A stretch of 64,000 nt of DNA from Trematomus loennbergii (Eukaryota; Chordata; Actinopteri; Perciformes; Nototheniidae). The notes under the pieces are model-generated. The model did not search any database. It worked only from the letters and a program-made list of their open reading frames with translations, and was not told the DNA's origin. The stretch covers positions 126,001-190,000 of the forward strand of contig JAAOOA010000163.1 of assembly GCA_012861695.1 (NCBI GenBank). Direction: 5' to 3'. The translations under genes and the position numbers were made by a program. Positions 11,813-23,212 of this stretch are shown here, one piece after another; the stretch's first letter is position 1, and every line of letters starts with the position of its first letter.

Positions 11813-12000
11813 TTACACAAAATAAAGATAGAAAGATCTTAAAAAGACACATTAATAAATATATAAAAATAGCAGTCAGGTAGATTGATAGGTACAAACA
11901 GATGAGTATACAATTAATGAATATGACAACGTTACAAATATATAAAAGTAGTGTAATCACTGTCCATATCAGCAAGTGGAAAGACAAAATGTGTCTGATG

Positions 12001-12136
<136 letters not shown>

Positions 12137-12893
12137 TACGCTGGATTGCCCCTCGGATAGATAGATAACTTTATTGATCCCAATTTGGGAAATGTTTGCG
12201 TTGCAGCAGCATAAAAAACAAGGCAATGTACAAAAGAGAAATGAAGACACTAGAAATAAACAGTTACTTTACACCACTGCTCCTCTTGTTGCATTTGCTA
12301 CATTTTGAGCAGGGGCACATACCTTTCTCTCTTCAGAGAACTCACCGTGGCATTATTGCTGATGGGTGTGTCAGACATGTTTTACATAGGTTTTGTTTTT
12401 TAGCCATCCTAGTTCCTTATCAGATACAGCCAGCATTTTACTCAGTCAGTCAGTGATCTATCTATCTATCTGCCTTTGAGACTTTGAGATATTTTCCTGG
12501 TTTGTTCATCCTCTGCTTCATCCCTAAAGGTTTGTCTGCTTTTTATATATCTGTGCTCATTACCAGCTGGGTTTTGAAATTAAACTTCATTAGAAACTTC
12601 ATTAGAAACTGTTCCACAGTTACTACTGTACTGCTGTGATGTGAGTTTGAGTGCCGCAGTGTTCGAGTTATGTAGTACTTTATATAACTTATAATTAACA
12701 AGTGGGTATATATTGTCTGAGCTCAAACATATTCAATAAAATCACATTTGACTTGAACCGTTTTTATTTTTTTTTATTTTTATTCCTGCTACTGAATTTC
12801 CCGTCCTATCGTTCGCACGTCACTTCCGATTCCTCTCCTTCTATTTGCCGCCAAACTTAGTTGACGTTCACTTCGTCTTCATCCTCCGCTGTG

Positions 12894-15265
12894 ATGGCTG
12901 CTTTTTCATCATTCGCTCTTGTGTTCGTAGTAGTCATCTGCCAACTTTCTACATCGGATGCAGGTGAGGGGTAATGTTAAAGGAAAATATGAAGCGATAA
13001 TCAGAGTTAAGTTTGTTGCCACGTAGAATTGCTCCTCGTGGCAACAAACTGGGTGTCTATCTTGCTCCGTTACTACAAATTCATTTTTCCTTATTTAATT
13101 CATTTTAATGTCACAGAAATTCTTTATGGCATATAATATACAGGTAGAAATACTGTACAAAGCCGGTACTCCAGTCTCTGCTGGGTAGTTGAAGTCAAAT
13201 ATGTATCTACACCGCGCAGAGACGGTTCTCGTGTGTGTTTTATGCCACGTGGCATTGCTCCTCGTGGCGACAAACTGGAGCCATTCAAAAATTGCCATTT
13301 CAGTCTTGTTCTACAGTATGTTGCTTAATGCAGTTTGTTTGTTCTATACTGTTTGTTTGAACCAGTGTATTTTCACTTATAGTCATAGTTTGTTTTTTGC
13401 TTCTGTCACGATGTGTGCTCGGTGCTTCACCCGCTGCTAAAGAGCCTGACTCCTCTGATCTATTGTGCCTGGCTGCTCACTCTGCTCCTGCTTAGACGTT
13501 AATGATCCCTCGGTATCCAGGGGTGTAAAGTAGCTAAGTACATTTACTCAAGTACAATAGTGAGATACGTGTGCTTTACTTGAGTATTTCAATTTTTTGC
13601 AACTTTGTACTTCTTTATTTTATACCTTTAGTTACTTCACAGATCTGGATGAATGATGTGAAATATAATCAAGTGTTAAATCAGACTTTAGTTCCACCTG
13701 GAGTAAATTCACAAGCTACCCTGCAGTATACAAAGTCATTCAAACTAGCTGCACCTTTACCAGCTTTGAGAACACTTTCATGATCAATCATTATAAAACA
13801 TATCATATATATTATTCTGAAATGGACCAATCTGCACAATGACTACTTTTACTGTCGCTACTTCAACTATATTTTGATGATAATACTTTCCTACTTTCAC
13901 TTGAGGAACATTTTGAATGTAGGACTTTTACTGAAACAGAGTATTCCTACACTCTGGTACTTCTACTTTTACTCAAGTACAAGATCTGAGTACTTCTACT
14001 TTTACTGAAGTACAAGATCTGAGACTTCTACTTTTACTCAAGTACAAGATCTGAGACTTCTACTTTTACTCAAGAACAAGATCTGAGTACTTCTCCTTTT
14101 ACTCAAGTACAAGATCTGAGTACTTCTACTTTTACTCAAGTACAAGATCTGAGTACTTCTCCTTTTACTCAAGTACAAGATCTGAGTACTTCTACTTTTA
14201 CTCAAGTACAAGATCTGAGTACTTCTCCTTTTACTCAAGTACAAGATCTGAGTACTTCTACTTTTACTCAAGTACAAGATCTGAGTACTTCTACTTTTAC
14301 TCTAGTACAAGACCTGAGTTTTTCTACTTTTAATCAATATCTGAGTACTTCTTCCACCTCTGTAGTCATCCTGTGATTCCCTCTGTATACTGTGTGAGAA
14401 ATGCACTGCTGACTTTTGCCTTTCTGCTTTTCTCCAGTCACAGAGGTGAAGGCAAAGCCTGGAGAAGATGTCACTCTTCCCTGCAACTGTCCCATAGATA
14501 CTGGCAACACATTCGTTAGGTGGAGCAGATCTGATCTGGAGGATTTCCTCTTCTACTTCAGATTTAACAAGCTGATGGAAAGATACCAGAATCTGAGTTT
14601 CCGTGGTCGTGTGGAGCTGAAAGACCCAGAGATGACGAACGGTGACGGTTCTGTTGTCCTGAAGAACGTCAGCGTCAACGACACAGGAACGTACACGTGT
14701 TGGAGAAATGGGAAGTTGGCTGCCTCTGTCCATCTGAGCGTCTCTGAAGGTGAGTTTGTGTTTCTCCTGAAGATTTCCATCATTGGCATATTGTAAAGAT
14801 GTTGTTGATGATATCCTCTGGGATCGGTAGATAATGTCTGACATGAGTCTAGAGAGGAAAACAGATTCTGTTCTTCATCGCCTTCATGATCAGGTTGTTC
14901 TCCAACATGAGGATGGATCCAGTCATTTCCTCACTATTTACCTTTTATTTTCAGGTTCTGGGAACGAAACCATCAAAGAAAACCCGAAGAATGGACCCAC
15001 CAACGATGGAAACCTGAAGAATGGACAGATCAACGATGGAAACCTGAAGAATTGTCACATCAACGATGAAAACGAATGGGGATACTTGGCACTGGTTTGT
15101 CTCTGTGTTTTTGTTCTTGTTGTCCTTGTTTTTTTTTGTTCTTGTTCTTGTTGTTCTTGTTCATGTTCTTGTCACTGTTCGACATGTTGTCGAATATATA
15201 AGAGCGATGTTCAGGATATTAGAAGAATTGTTGATGAATTAGAAATGCGCGAACTGAACGTCTGA
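12894..15265 (+). CDS. small single-Ig type I membrane protein, 3 exons (12894-12963, 14438-14749, 14955-15265), 230 aa
   Basis: Joining the three exons at GT/AG sites gives one uninterrupted 230-residue protein. Residues 1-23 are a signal peptide ending TSDA. Residues 24-127 form one V-type Ig domain, with Cys39 in LPCNC, Trp52 in VRWSRS and the DTGTYTC motif around Cys111. Asn75, Asn100 and Asn131 are glycosylation sequons. The stalk (129-168) has a 10-residue repeat of NDGNLKNGQI type. A membrane segment (about 170-188) is followed by a tail with ten cysteines in residues 189-206, then a short basic/acidic cytoplasmic end (to ELNV). Exon 1 holds the signal peptide and exon 2 exactly the Ig domain, the usual Ig-gene layout. 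An AATAAA lies near 15368. I do not recognise a named orthologue. It resembles fish immune-type V-set receptors or ligands. There is no ITIM or ITAM in the short tail, so signalling would need a partner or lipid-raft association; that is inference. Confidence 0.75.
13518..14362 (+). mobile_element. repeat 'R1' copy 2 with expanded 33-bp tandem array
   Basis: Sits in intron 1 of the Ig gene. Ends are CAGGGGTGTAAAGTAGC and (inverted) CAGAGGTGGAAGAAGTA. The flanking 8-mers tcggtatc and tagtcatc match at five of eight positions, a weak sign of an old target duplication. The left part is the reverse complement of the repeat at 9745-10165. The right part is a tandem array of a 33-bp unit (agtacttctacttttactca plus agtacaagatctg). 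Confidence 0.65.
13975..14345. repeat. 33-bp tandem array in Ig-gene intron 1
   Basis: About eleven copies of a 33-bp unit containing cttttactcaagtacaagat, with a regular alternation of ctactttt and ctcctttt variants. That alternation suggests expansion of a 66-bp dimer. It is non-coding. Confidence 0.9.
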
Positions 15266-17817
15266 CATGTCCCAGACCTCTTTACAGCTGACTGTCCTCC
15301 ATCACCTTCTTCTAAACTAAATAATCTCCTCTCCATTAATATCTCATTTGTTGTGGTGGAGGTTCTAAATAAATAACCCTTCAATACGTGAGCCTGGGAG
15401 GGTTAGGGTTGGACAACATGTGATTTATTTTCCCTCTCTGACGCTAAAAAGCATCGCCCCAATTCCAAATAATCTTAAAATCGGCCAATACCGCTGTTCT
15501 CTAAGTTCATTTGATATTATAGTCCATTTATCAGAGGTAAATATTCTCAGCTGAGGGGAAACATTATTATGTAAACTTGTGGATCAGTAGCGTTACATTA
15601 ATGCCACAAAACAAATGTTAACTTTAATTTCTTCTAGTCACAAACACATTTTATCTCCCCGTATTCCCGTAGTGTCCGACCTAAATGCAATTTCTAAATA
15701 TCTGTGGTTTAAATACACTGCATCACGTCCAAAGATTAAGAGCTGTGAAATGTGCAGTTGGCAAACAGGTTGGCTTAAGTGTATTCTTAAAAGGTGAGAA
15801 CATCGATATTAAATTGATTGATTTTGGGGTCGAGGGTTTTTTAGTTTTGTCGAGCTAACTCACAGAAACCCTGGCTCTATTGAACTCGCTTTGTAGTATC
15901 ATAATAATAATAATAATAATAATAATGCATATATTTATATAACGCTTTTCCTGGTGCTCAAAAGACAATCAAGTAGAGAAAATAACAACGAGGACATACA
16001 GAACATGAATCCCTTTATCGTCCCGCACCAGGGAAATTGCAGGTATTCAACACGGCAGAAGTTCAGTGCAGATTAAGTAAAAAGAGTAGATTTACCTATT
16101 ATAGAAATTAGGCACACGTTATTAATAATAAAGAAGAATTGAAGGAACCCTTAATCGTTCAACGGATAGTAAAAACACAATAAGTAAAAACGAATAACAT
16201 GTCTTGTATATCTCAGCATTAGGCTAGTTGCTAATGCTAACAGACAGCTTTAGATATTTAACGTTTTATTTTCTGCAGAACTCGTACACAACAAGGAATA
16301 GTGGATGTGGAATATGTTTCCTCAATCAAAAATATGAAAGGATGTGTAATGGCTCCTCAGTTACGACTCCATTTTGATTTAAATGTGTCACGATCTGTCT
16401 GGGTTTTATTTTGTGATCTCAAGATCTCTCTTTGTTTTCCCGGTTTTATTTTGGAAAGTGTGCACCCCCGTGTTATGATGTACATTTGGTTAAAAGAAAA
16501 AAATGGGGTGGATTAAATAAGTGTAAACTTCTTCCCACCCCTTTTTGGATGTGTAATTAGGTAGATTATTTGTTTATATATAATTTGTAAGTCAATAATA
16601 TTGTTGTTTATCAATGTAATAATGCTTAAGTTTGTTCAGTATCATAATTATTTTGATTCATTCCAATAGTATTATGATTTTTCGTACAGTATTATTGTTT
16701 TACACGTTCTAAATAAATACAATAAAATAAAATGTCTGTTACTTCCTGTCTTGTGGCAAAACGTTCACATTGACGCTCTTTAACAAAATGTACCTTCCAT
16801 TACATGTACATTTCTTCCATACTTCACTTTAAGTACTAATACTGCAGTTTACATAGTATTTGTTGTTGCATGCTGTATGCAGACAATTACAACTTTACAC
16901 CTCAATCTGAGACCATTTGCTCTTCCCCTATAGCTGTTGTGCAAAGGATTGTGGGTCAGAAGTAAAAGTACTATCACTTTTTTAACATTGTGTTAAAGTA
17001 GATGGGAATTGTCCCTTCATTAGTGTATTATTTGTCAGATAGTTTATAAATGTTTTATCTGCACGGTCAATATTTTCTACTTTTTAATGCTGTTTTATTT
17101 CTATTTTGAGATGTTTACATTTTAGAATTGTTATGATCAATGCCTTGTTTTTTATGCTGCTGCAACGCAAACAATTCCCAATTCCCAATTTGAGATCAAT
17201 AAAGTACCAAAGTAGGTGGTTGTAAAATACCTTTTTTACAATTGAAACATCTACAAGAACAATACAACTTGGCTTTCAGATATTTCATGATTTACCCTTA
17301 GGAACAGGTGCATACAAAACACAAAATAAACAAATCAAAAAGAGACGAGAACATTTAAACATGAAATAAACAAAAATAAAATACATTGAAAAGGGCTAAG
17401 GCTTTGTATGTAAATCATATTCCTCTATTACGCTCAACAATCAACAAAACTCAGGATTACATTTATTAAAATTAAGTTATAAAATGTACAAAAAAGTTAA
17501 AAAAACAATGTCCCTTTGAGACAAGCTGCTTCCATAATAGTGGCGATCTGCTCTGCTTCTGCTCAAACTGTACGCTTGCACTCAGATAGGAGCGCACTGG
17601 ACAGTCGGCCCCGGTTGACAGTCGCATCGGGAACAGGGGGCCACGTCCCTCCCCCGAGGAGGGAGAGAGGGCGCAGCGAGCACTTTGTCCACGGCCCCGG
17701 GAAGTGGCGAGGTCCGGGTCAGTCCGGGTCCTTCTCCAGGTCTTTTTTTAATTAATTGTTATATTTCAGATTCCTCCGCGTACCACTAGCGGGAGCCACA
17801 GGTTGAGAACCACTGCA

Positions 17818-19533
17818 TTAGATATTCGTTTCAAAGCAACTTTGCTTCACTGATTCAAGTATTTACTATTTGAATGTCCAAACTGAGACAGTTTTGAAAG
17901 TAAAATGTTGGTATTGATGAGAATCCTTTACATGACGACAGCATGTGTGACCAGAGGGACAGAAAACACTGGACTGCGCCCGTGGTTCGATCCCGCGAGG
18001 AGACAGAGAACAGTAAGAATTCTGTAGAAGAATTGTTGTTCGAAGTAACCACTGAGCTAAGCCAGCGCAGATGTTCAGGCAGGTGGGTGGCTTTATAAAC
18101 ATGACGAGAATGACATGTTGCTTGAAACATATAAGGAATAAAAGGAAATTAATCTTTCTTCCAGTCAATAACTGCAATCGTGGATAAAGAACATTGAGAA
18201 CAAAAAGTGACAAATGCTTGGATAAAATAAATACAAAACCAAATTAACACGACTATCGAGAAATAAATAAATAAACAAAACTTGTAAGACTTTTCTTTGC
18301 CAACATGTAGCCTATGTCTATGTTTGGCCGTGGGAAAGTATTTACTGTAAAATGACATGCATGGCACGTTAGGGAATTAATTAGTTTACAATGTAATTTA
18401 CTGAAACAACATCAACATTAGATATTCTTTCAGAGCAACTTTGCTTCACTGATTCAAGTATTTACTATTTTAATGTCCAAATTGAGACCGTTTTTGAAAG
18501 TATAGGCTAAAATGTGGGAATCGATGAGAATCCTTTACATGACGACAGCATGTTAGACCAGGAAGACAGAAAACACTGGACAGCGCCCGTGGTTCGATCC
18601 CGCGAGGAGACAGAACAGTGAGCGTTCGAAGTAACCACTGAGCTAAACCAGCGCAGCTCTTCACTCTGTGGGTGGCTTTATAAACACGATAAGAATGACG
18701 CGTTGCTTGTGACATCCATATAAGGAAGAAGAAGAGATGAACCTTTATAATGAATGAGGGAAATTAATCTTTTTTCCTGTCCAGAAATGCATCGTGGATA
18801 AAAATATGGAGGACTACTAATTACAATTGCATGTAGAATAAATGCAATACCAAATAAACATGTGACTATAAAAAAGGAAATATTAAAGGTGGGCTAGGTA
18901 ATTTTGGAGAAACCAGCTCGAGTGTGCTAGAATTTGAAAATACACAGCCGGAAAATATCTGCCACGATATTCATTGCTATCGGGATGTTAAGAGCATTCC
19001 ATGGAATATAACAAAAAGTGTATCTCGAGCCGGTTTCTCAAACTTACCTACCCCACCTTTAAACAAAAAATGTAAGACTTTTCTTTCCAAACATTTATGT
19101 TTTTATGTTTGGTGTGGGAATCTGGGAAAGTATATTTACCTTAAAATGACATGGCACGGTATGGAATTATTTAGTTAAATACAATTTAATTTACTGAAAC
19201 AAAATCAACATCTACATTAGATATTCTTTCAAAGCAACTTTGCTTCACTGATTCAAGTCTTTACTATTTTAATGTCCAAACTGAGACATATTTTGAAAGT
19301 AAAATGTTGGTATTGATGAGAATCCTTTACATGACGACAGCATGTCAGACCAGGAAGACAGAAAACACTGGACAGCGCCCGTGGTTCGATCCCGCGAGGA
19401 GACAGAGAACAGTCTGTATTCGAAGTAACCACTGAGCTAAACCAGCGCAGTTCTTCACTCTGCGGGTGGCTTTATAACACGATAAGAATGACGCGTTGCT
19501 TGTGACATCCTTATAAGGAATAAAAGGAAGTCA
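17818..19533 (-). repeat. tRNA-derived SINE units in tandem (array B, three units)
   Basis: Same three-unit structure as at 6694-7956. On the minus strand box A is at 18049-18059 and box B (GATCGAACC) at 17984-17992 in the first unit. In the second unit box B lies near 18592 with a shortened spacer. The first unit here is complete, whereas its partner in array A has lost the promoter part. Confidence 0.65.
18887..19058 (+). mobile_element. TTAA-flanked (piggyBac-like) MITE, copy 2
   Basis: 172 bases with inverted ends AGGTGGGCTAGGTAATTTT and (reverse) AAACTTACCTACCCCACCT, flanked by exact TTAA on both sides (18883-18886 and 19059-19062). It is an internally deleted relative of 10184-10561. 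It is absent from copy A of the segmental duplication, so it inserted after, or was lost before, the copies separated. Confidence 0.85.
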
Positions 19534-19636
19534 ATAGGCTTGTTTGAGACGAGCTGCGGCTCGCCTCGAAAGTAGACGAGAATAGCCGATTGCAGCCGGG
19601 GGAGGTCTCAAAAAGCTCGCCTGAAGTCGGACAGCT

Positions 19637-20935
19637 CGGAGTCGGCTTCTTCTTCTTCTCTCGGTTTTTGGCGGATTGCAAACAACTTTAAGGTGCATAC
19701 CGCCACCTACTGTACAAGAGTGTGTATCACCATATCATCCTATCACCACTTGTGGAATTATACCATGTATTTACGTTGTTTTAAATTCTTCCAATCAATC
19801 CTGTTTCATTCAAATATTTAAGAATGGCCTTCCTGGTAGCTCTTACCCCCTCACCTTCTGTCCCCAGTGTCCCCATCAGGCTCCACTCCCTTCCTGCCTC
19901 TCTGACCCTGTCTCTTAGGTTTTCCCTCTGTTTTGTACATGTTGCAGTGTAATACGATGTGTTCCACATTTTCTTTCACTCCACACCCCCTGCATTCTTC
20001 AACTTCGCTTTTACCATTATAAACATTGTGCCGTTTAATCCTGTATGATCCAATCTGAGTCTAGTGATGATGATCTCCTCCCGTCTGTTCCTTTCTGTAT
20101 AGATCTTTGTTATGACTGATTTCTGTAACTTGTGGTATCTCCTCCCTTTCTGATCCTCCCACCTTTTCTGCCATATTTCCATACCTTCTTAATTATTGCT
20201 TTTCCTTCTCCTTTTCCAAGTGAAACTGGTATTGCTATTTCCTTCTGTAACGCATCTTTTGCTAATTTATCAGCATGCTCATTCCCTTGAACCCCCTCAT
20301 GTGCAGGCACCCAGCATAACACATCTATTCCCCTCCTCTGAAGTCTCAGTAAGCAGTGGTTAAGTTCAATAATGAAATCTTCTCTAACAGTTATTGTCGA
20401 CTGTATGCTTTCCAAAGCAGATAGTGAGTCTGTGCATATCACCACCCTATCAGGTCTGACTTCTTCAACCCATTGTAACCCAATAACAGCTGCGAGTATT
20501 TCTGCTGTATGAACTGATAAGTTAAGTGACACTCGTTTTGAGATTGATATTTTGAATTCTGGGATATGCACGCCTATCCCCACGCATTCTTGCTTCTTAG
20601 ATCCATCTGTATACATTTTGAGGTAATTGTAATACTTTTCGTTCAGGTACATACTCGTTTTAATTCCCACTTCATTTATTTGCCACTGTTTTTTCCTTTC
20701 TATGAAACTCACATCTATGTTAGCTTCTGGGGAAAGCCATGGGGGAACACTGCTAAATGGGCTTGCTTTGGCAAACTTTATGGTCTCCACTCCATATGTC
20801 CTCGTTCTCTCCTTACTTGTCCAGCCAAACCCACGCCCCTGGAACTTTGTATATTCCCAGCAATCCTGTAGTATTCTGTTTGTGATATTTTCCTCTCCAC
20901 TTCCTTGTAGCCTGACCCAGTAGGCCTATGACAGA
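19637..20935 (-). pseudogene. RNase H end of a non-LTR retrotransposon (I/Nimb-like)
   Basis: The minus strand holds a 226-codon open piece (20790 to 20110) with all RNase H landmarks: YTDGSK, AEILAAVIGLQW, CTDSLSALESI and WVPAHEGVQGNEHADKLAKDA. These supply the D-E-D-D set and the His of the H-loop. Downstream, in other frames, it continues to ENLRDRVREAG and a C-terminus near 19784, so at least two frame breaks occur. Upstream of the Met the frame continues (GFGWTSKERTRTYGVE), showing it is the end of a longer polyprotein. The 3' end carries a (GAA)n tail at about 19637-19652. RNase H in a fish LINE points to the I/Nimb group; the exact clade is inference. Confidence 0.75.
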
Positions 20936-20939
20936 GCAA

Positions 20940-21960
20940 GCTTCTCTCTTCATGCACAAATGTGTTTAATCGTTAATGTCAGATATGTACTAAGTAAATA
21001 CATTTGTTCCTGCTCAAGATTAGATTCAACTTTATTGTTATTGCACAGATTACAGGTACTGAGACAACGAAATGCAGTTTAGCTTCTAACCAGAAGTGCA
21101 TAAAGCAGTAAGTGAAAAGTAATGTGGGTGATTCTCTGAATCGGGTGCCTTTTGGGTCTTCGCATTTTTGAAGAAAATACCTTAAAATATTGCATTTTTT
21201 ATCATAACATATGGTAGAGGACTACTTAAACCTTTGAGAAAACACATTTTCCCACCTCAGGCATACAATCCCAATAATTACTAGGAGTTTCCTTCTTACA
21301 AAAAGTTGTTTGGAGTTCAACCCCGTCACAGACAACTTGGAGTCTGTGTGAATATGATTCAAAAAGATATTCAAGTTAATTCTTGTTGAACCTTAATCAT
21401 CAGAAGTCCCTTGTTTAGGATCACCTATGTTAAGTAGATTTTTTCTTTTAAAATACTCACCATTTGACTGCAAAAGGAGATCATTAGAACTTTATCCAAC
21501 ATCGGCCTTCAAATGTTATCAAAAATATGCATTCAACTTAGAATTTTGTTTAGGTTTCATATTTTTGTCTGATTATCTTGTACATTGTAAACACAATACA
21601 ACACTTCAAAGTTCATATTAAGTTCATATCACTAAAATATTAATACAAACCTATTAAATAACAGGGTTGAACTCAGCATGACGGGGTTGAATATGATAAC
21701 AGGGTTGAAAGGACAACACATTTTTCTATATGGTATGGATTTATTTAGCTGAGTAATTAATGATTATGCATTCAATTAAATGTAAATTCAATTGAATTAC
21801 AGCTGAACTATAAAAACATTTGATACAACATGAAGTATTTAAAATCATATTTAAAAAACGTCAAGCACAAATTCATAAAAAACAGGAATGGAATGAATCA
21901 CTCCATATGGTCAGCAGTAACAACAATTCCTAATAAAATGTATAATGTAAAATGTAACTC
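20940..21960. other. AT-rich non-coding interval
   Basis: No gene seen. Three closely spaced related strings (gggttgaactcagcatgacg, ggggttgaatatgataac, agggttgaaagg) lie at 21664-21712. A further relative, gttcaaccccgtcac, is at about 21317 on the opposite strand. They may be the remnant of a repeat. Confidence 0.4.
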
Positions 21961-22043
21961 ATTTTGATGACTAATTTGGCTACTAATATTCAGTACATAA
22001 CGTTGAACTCTGAATATTTGTTTGTGAAGTGTTGCTTCATCCT

Positions 22044-22920
22044 TTATTCAGAAAGCCTGGCCCACACTTCTTTCTCAATTTCCATGTGTCGCGATGTCAC
22101 AGGCTTAGGGGGTGGGATGAGCTCAAGCACATCATCAAACATATACCACAGCACATCCTCACGAACAGGCCAAAAGAACCTGTTTGGTCCGACACGATGC
22201 ATGCATTTGACTTGAACTTGTGTTTCATCCACGGCTAGGATTATTCCTGGATACAAATCCTTATCGTATGTGAGCACACACCATTGCCCAGTACCTCTGT
22301 GTCTTCCCATTGGATTTGCGTTGGCCTCTGTGACACTGCCACTGGCACCTTCTTGAGAAAGCTGAAATGCTGTGTATTCCAACATTCACAGTGTAACTGC
22401 TTTTGGGTAGAGCACATACAGCTGACATCACGAGATACTATCTCTCCTGGAGCGAGAGTTACCAGCTGATGGATTCGCATGGTTCCTGGGACTGCTGTTA
22501 GGTTTGATGGCATCCTCTCAAGTGCCTGCTCAACTGTTTCACTGTTGACAAAGAACAACTTAATCGATGTATTGGTCTCCAAAAGGGCATTGAAGAGCTC
22601 ACGTGCATCTTTGATGTCCTGACCATGGCTTATTAGCATGTCAGCAGTCCTCTTCAAGGCTGCGCCAACACCATCTGGTGCTCCCTTACCATGGCTGGCC
22701 TCAAAGAAATTCCAAGTCCCTGCATTAAGGCCTCTTTTCCTCAGCTCAGTGCTAAAAAGAAAAAAATTGCCCTTCTGCTTGTACTGGGTACAAGGACCAT
22801 CACTAAAAAAGTGTACCACAGAAACATCTGGGTATGTTGCCTGCACATGATCCAGTACAGGGTTTAGATGCTCCCATATAGCTGCTGGGCTTTTGTGTTC
22901 GTCGTGTTCACTGCAGCGAT
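22044..22920 (-). pseudogene. unrecognised repeat-type protein with SDGP...HGKGAPDG motif
   Basis: The minus strand reads VVHFFSDGPCTQYKQKGNFF, then WNFFEASHGKGAPDGVGAAL, in one frame down to about 22300. A second frame then gives TGQWCVLTYDKDLYPGIIL followed by NRFFWPVREDVLWYMFDDV, to 22044. The two parts belong together but need a one-base frame change near 22300. The first base after a likely acceptor (GAAATAG) is 22920, so this is a 3' exon. The second part looks like a small beta-barrel (Tudor/chromo-like) fold; the D-G and H-G-K-G motifs are reminiscent of nuclease-type transposases, but I cannot assign a family. It lies head-to-head with the Harbinger transposase. Confidence 0.45.
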
Positions 22921-23212
22921 CTATTTCACACACAAAACTATATGAAAACTTGGTGATATACAGTGGCGTTTTCTCCTGGAGACCAAAGGAAGACAGGCTT
23001 CTCCTGCTTTTTCAGCCTACGAACACACCGCAAAGACTCGACGAGTGGCAATACTCTCCTTCCCAGCAGGCGGCGGTAGTGTGTATTCGTCATTCAAAAG
23101 AGGCAACAACCGGAAGACAGACTGCGTTATATACCGAGAGAAGAAGAACAGACTGCGTGATATAAACAAACAACAAATAGCGTGTGCGTTCCGTGTTCAC
23201 TCTCTCTCGTCG

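Larger units (their letters stand above)
15757..19533 (+). repeat. segmental duplication, copy B
   Basis: Direct-orientation partner of 5311-7956. It shares the left-edge string ttggcaaacaggttggctta, the long near-identical core (about 16516-17816) and three SINE-bearing units starting near 17818, 18417 and 19216. Compared with copy A it carries about 0.7 kb of extra sequence at 15792-16512 and a TTAA MITE at 18887-19058. The right edge is lost just after aaggaagtcaat, where copy A continues differently. Confidence 0.85.

Noticed and set aside
13975..14345. Regular direct repeats resembling a CRISPR array
   Set aside because: Units are head-to-tail with no variable spacers and lie in a eukaryotic intron; this is a minisatellite.
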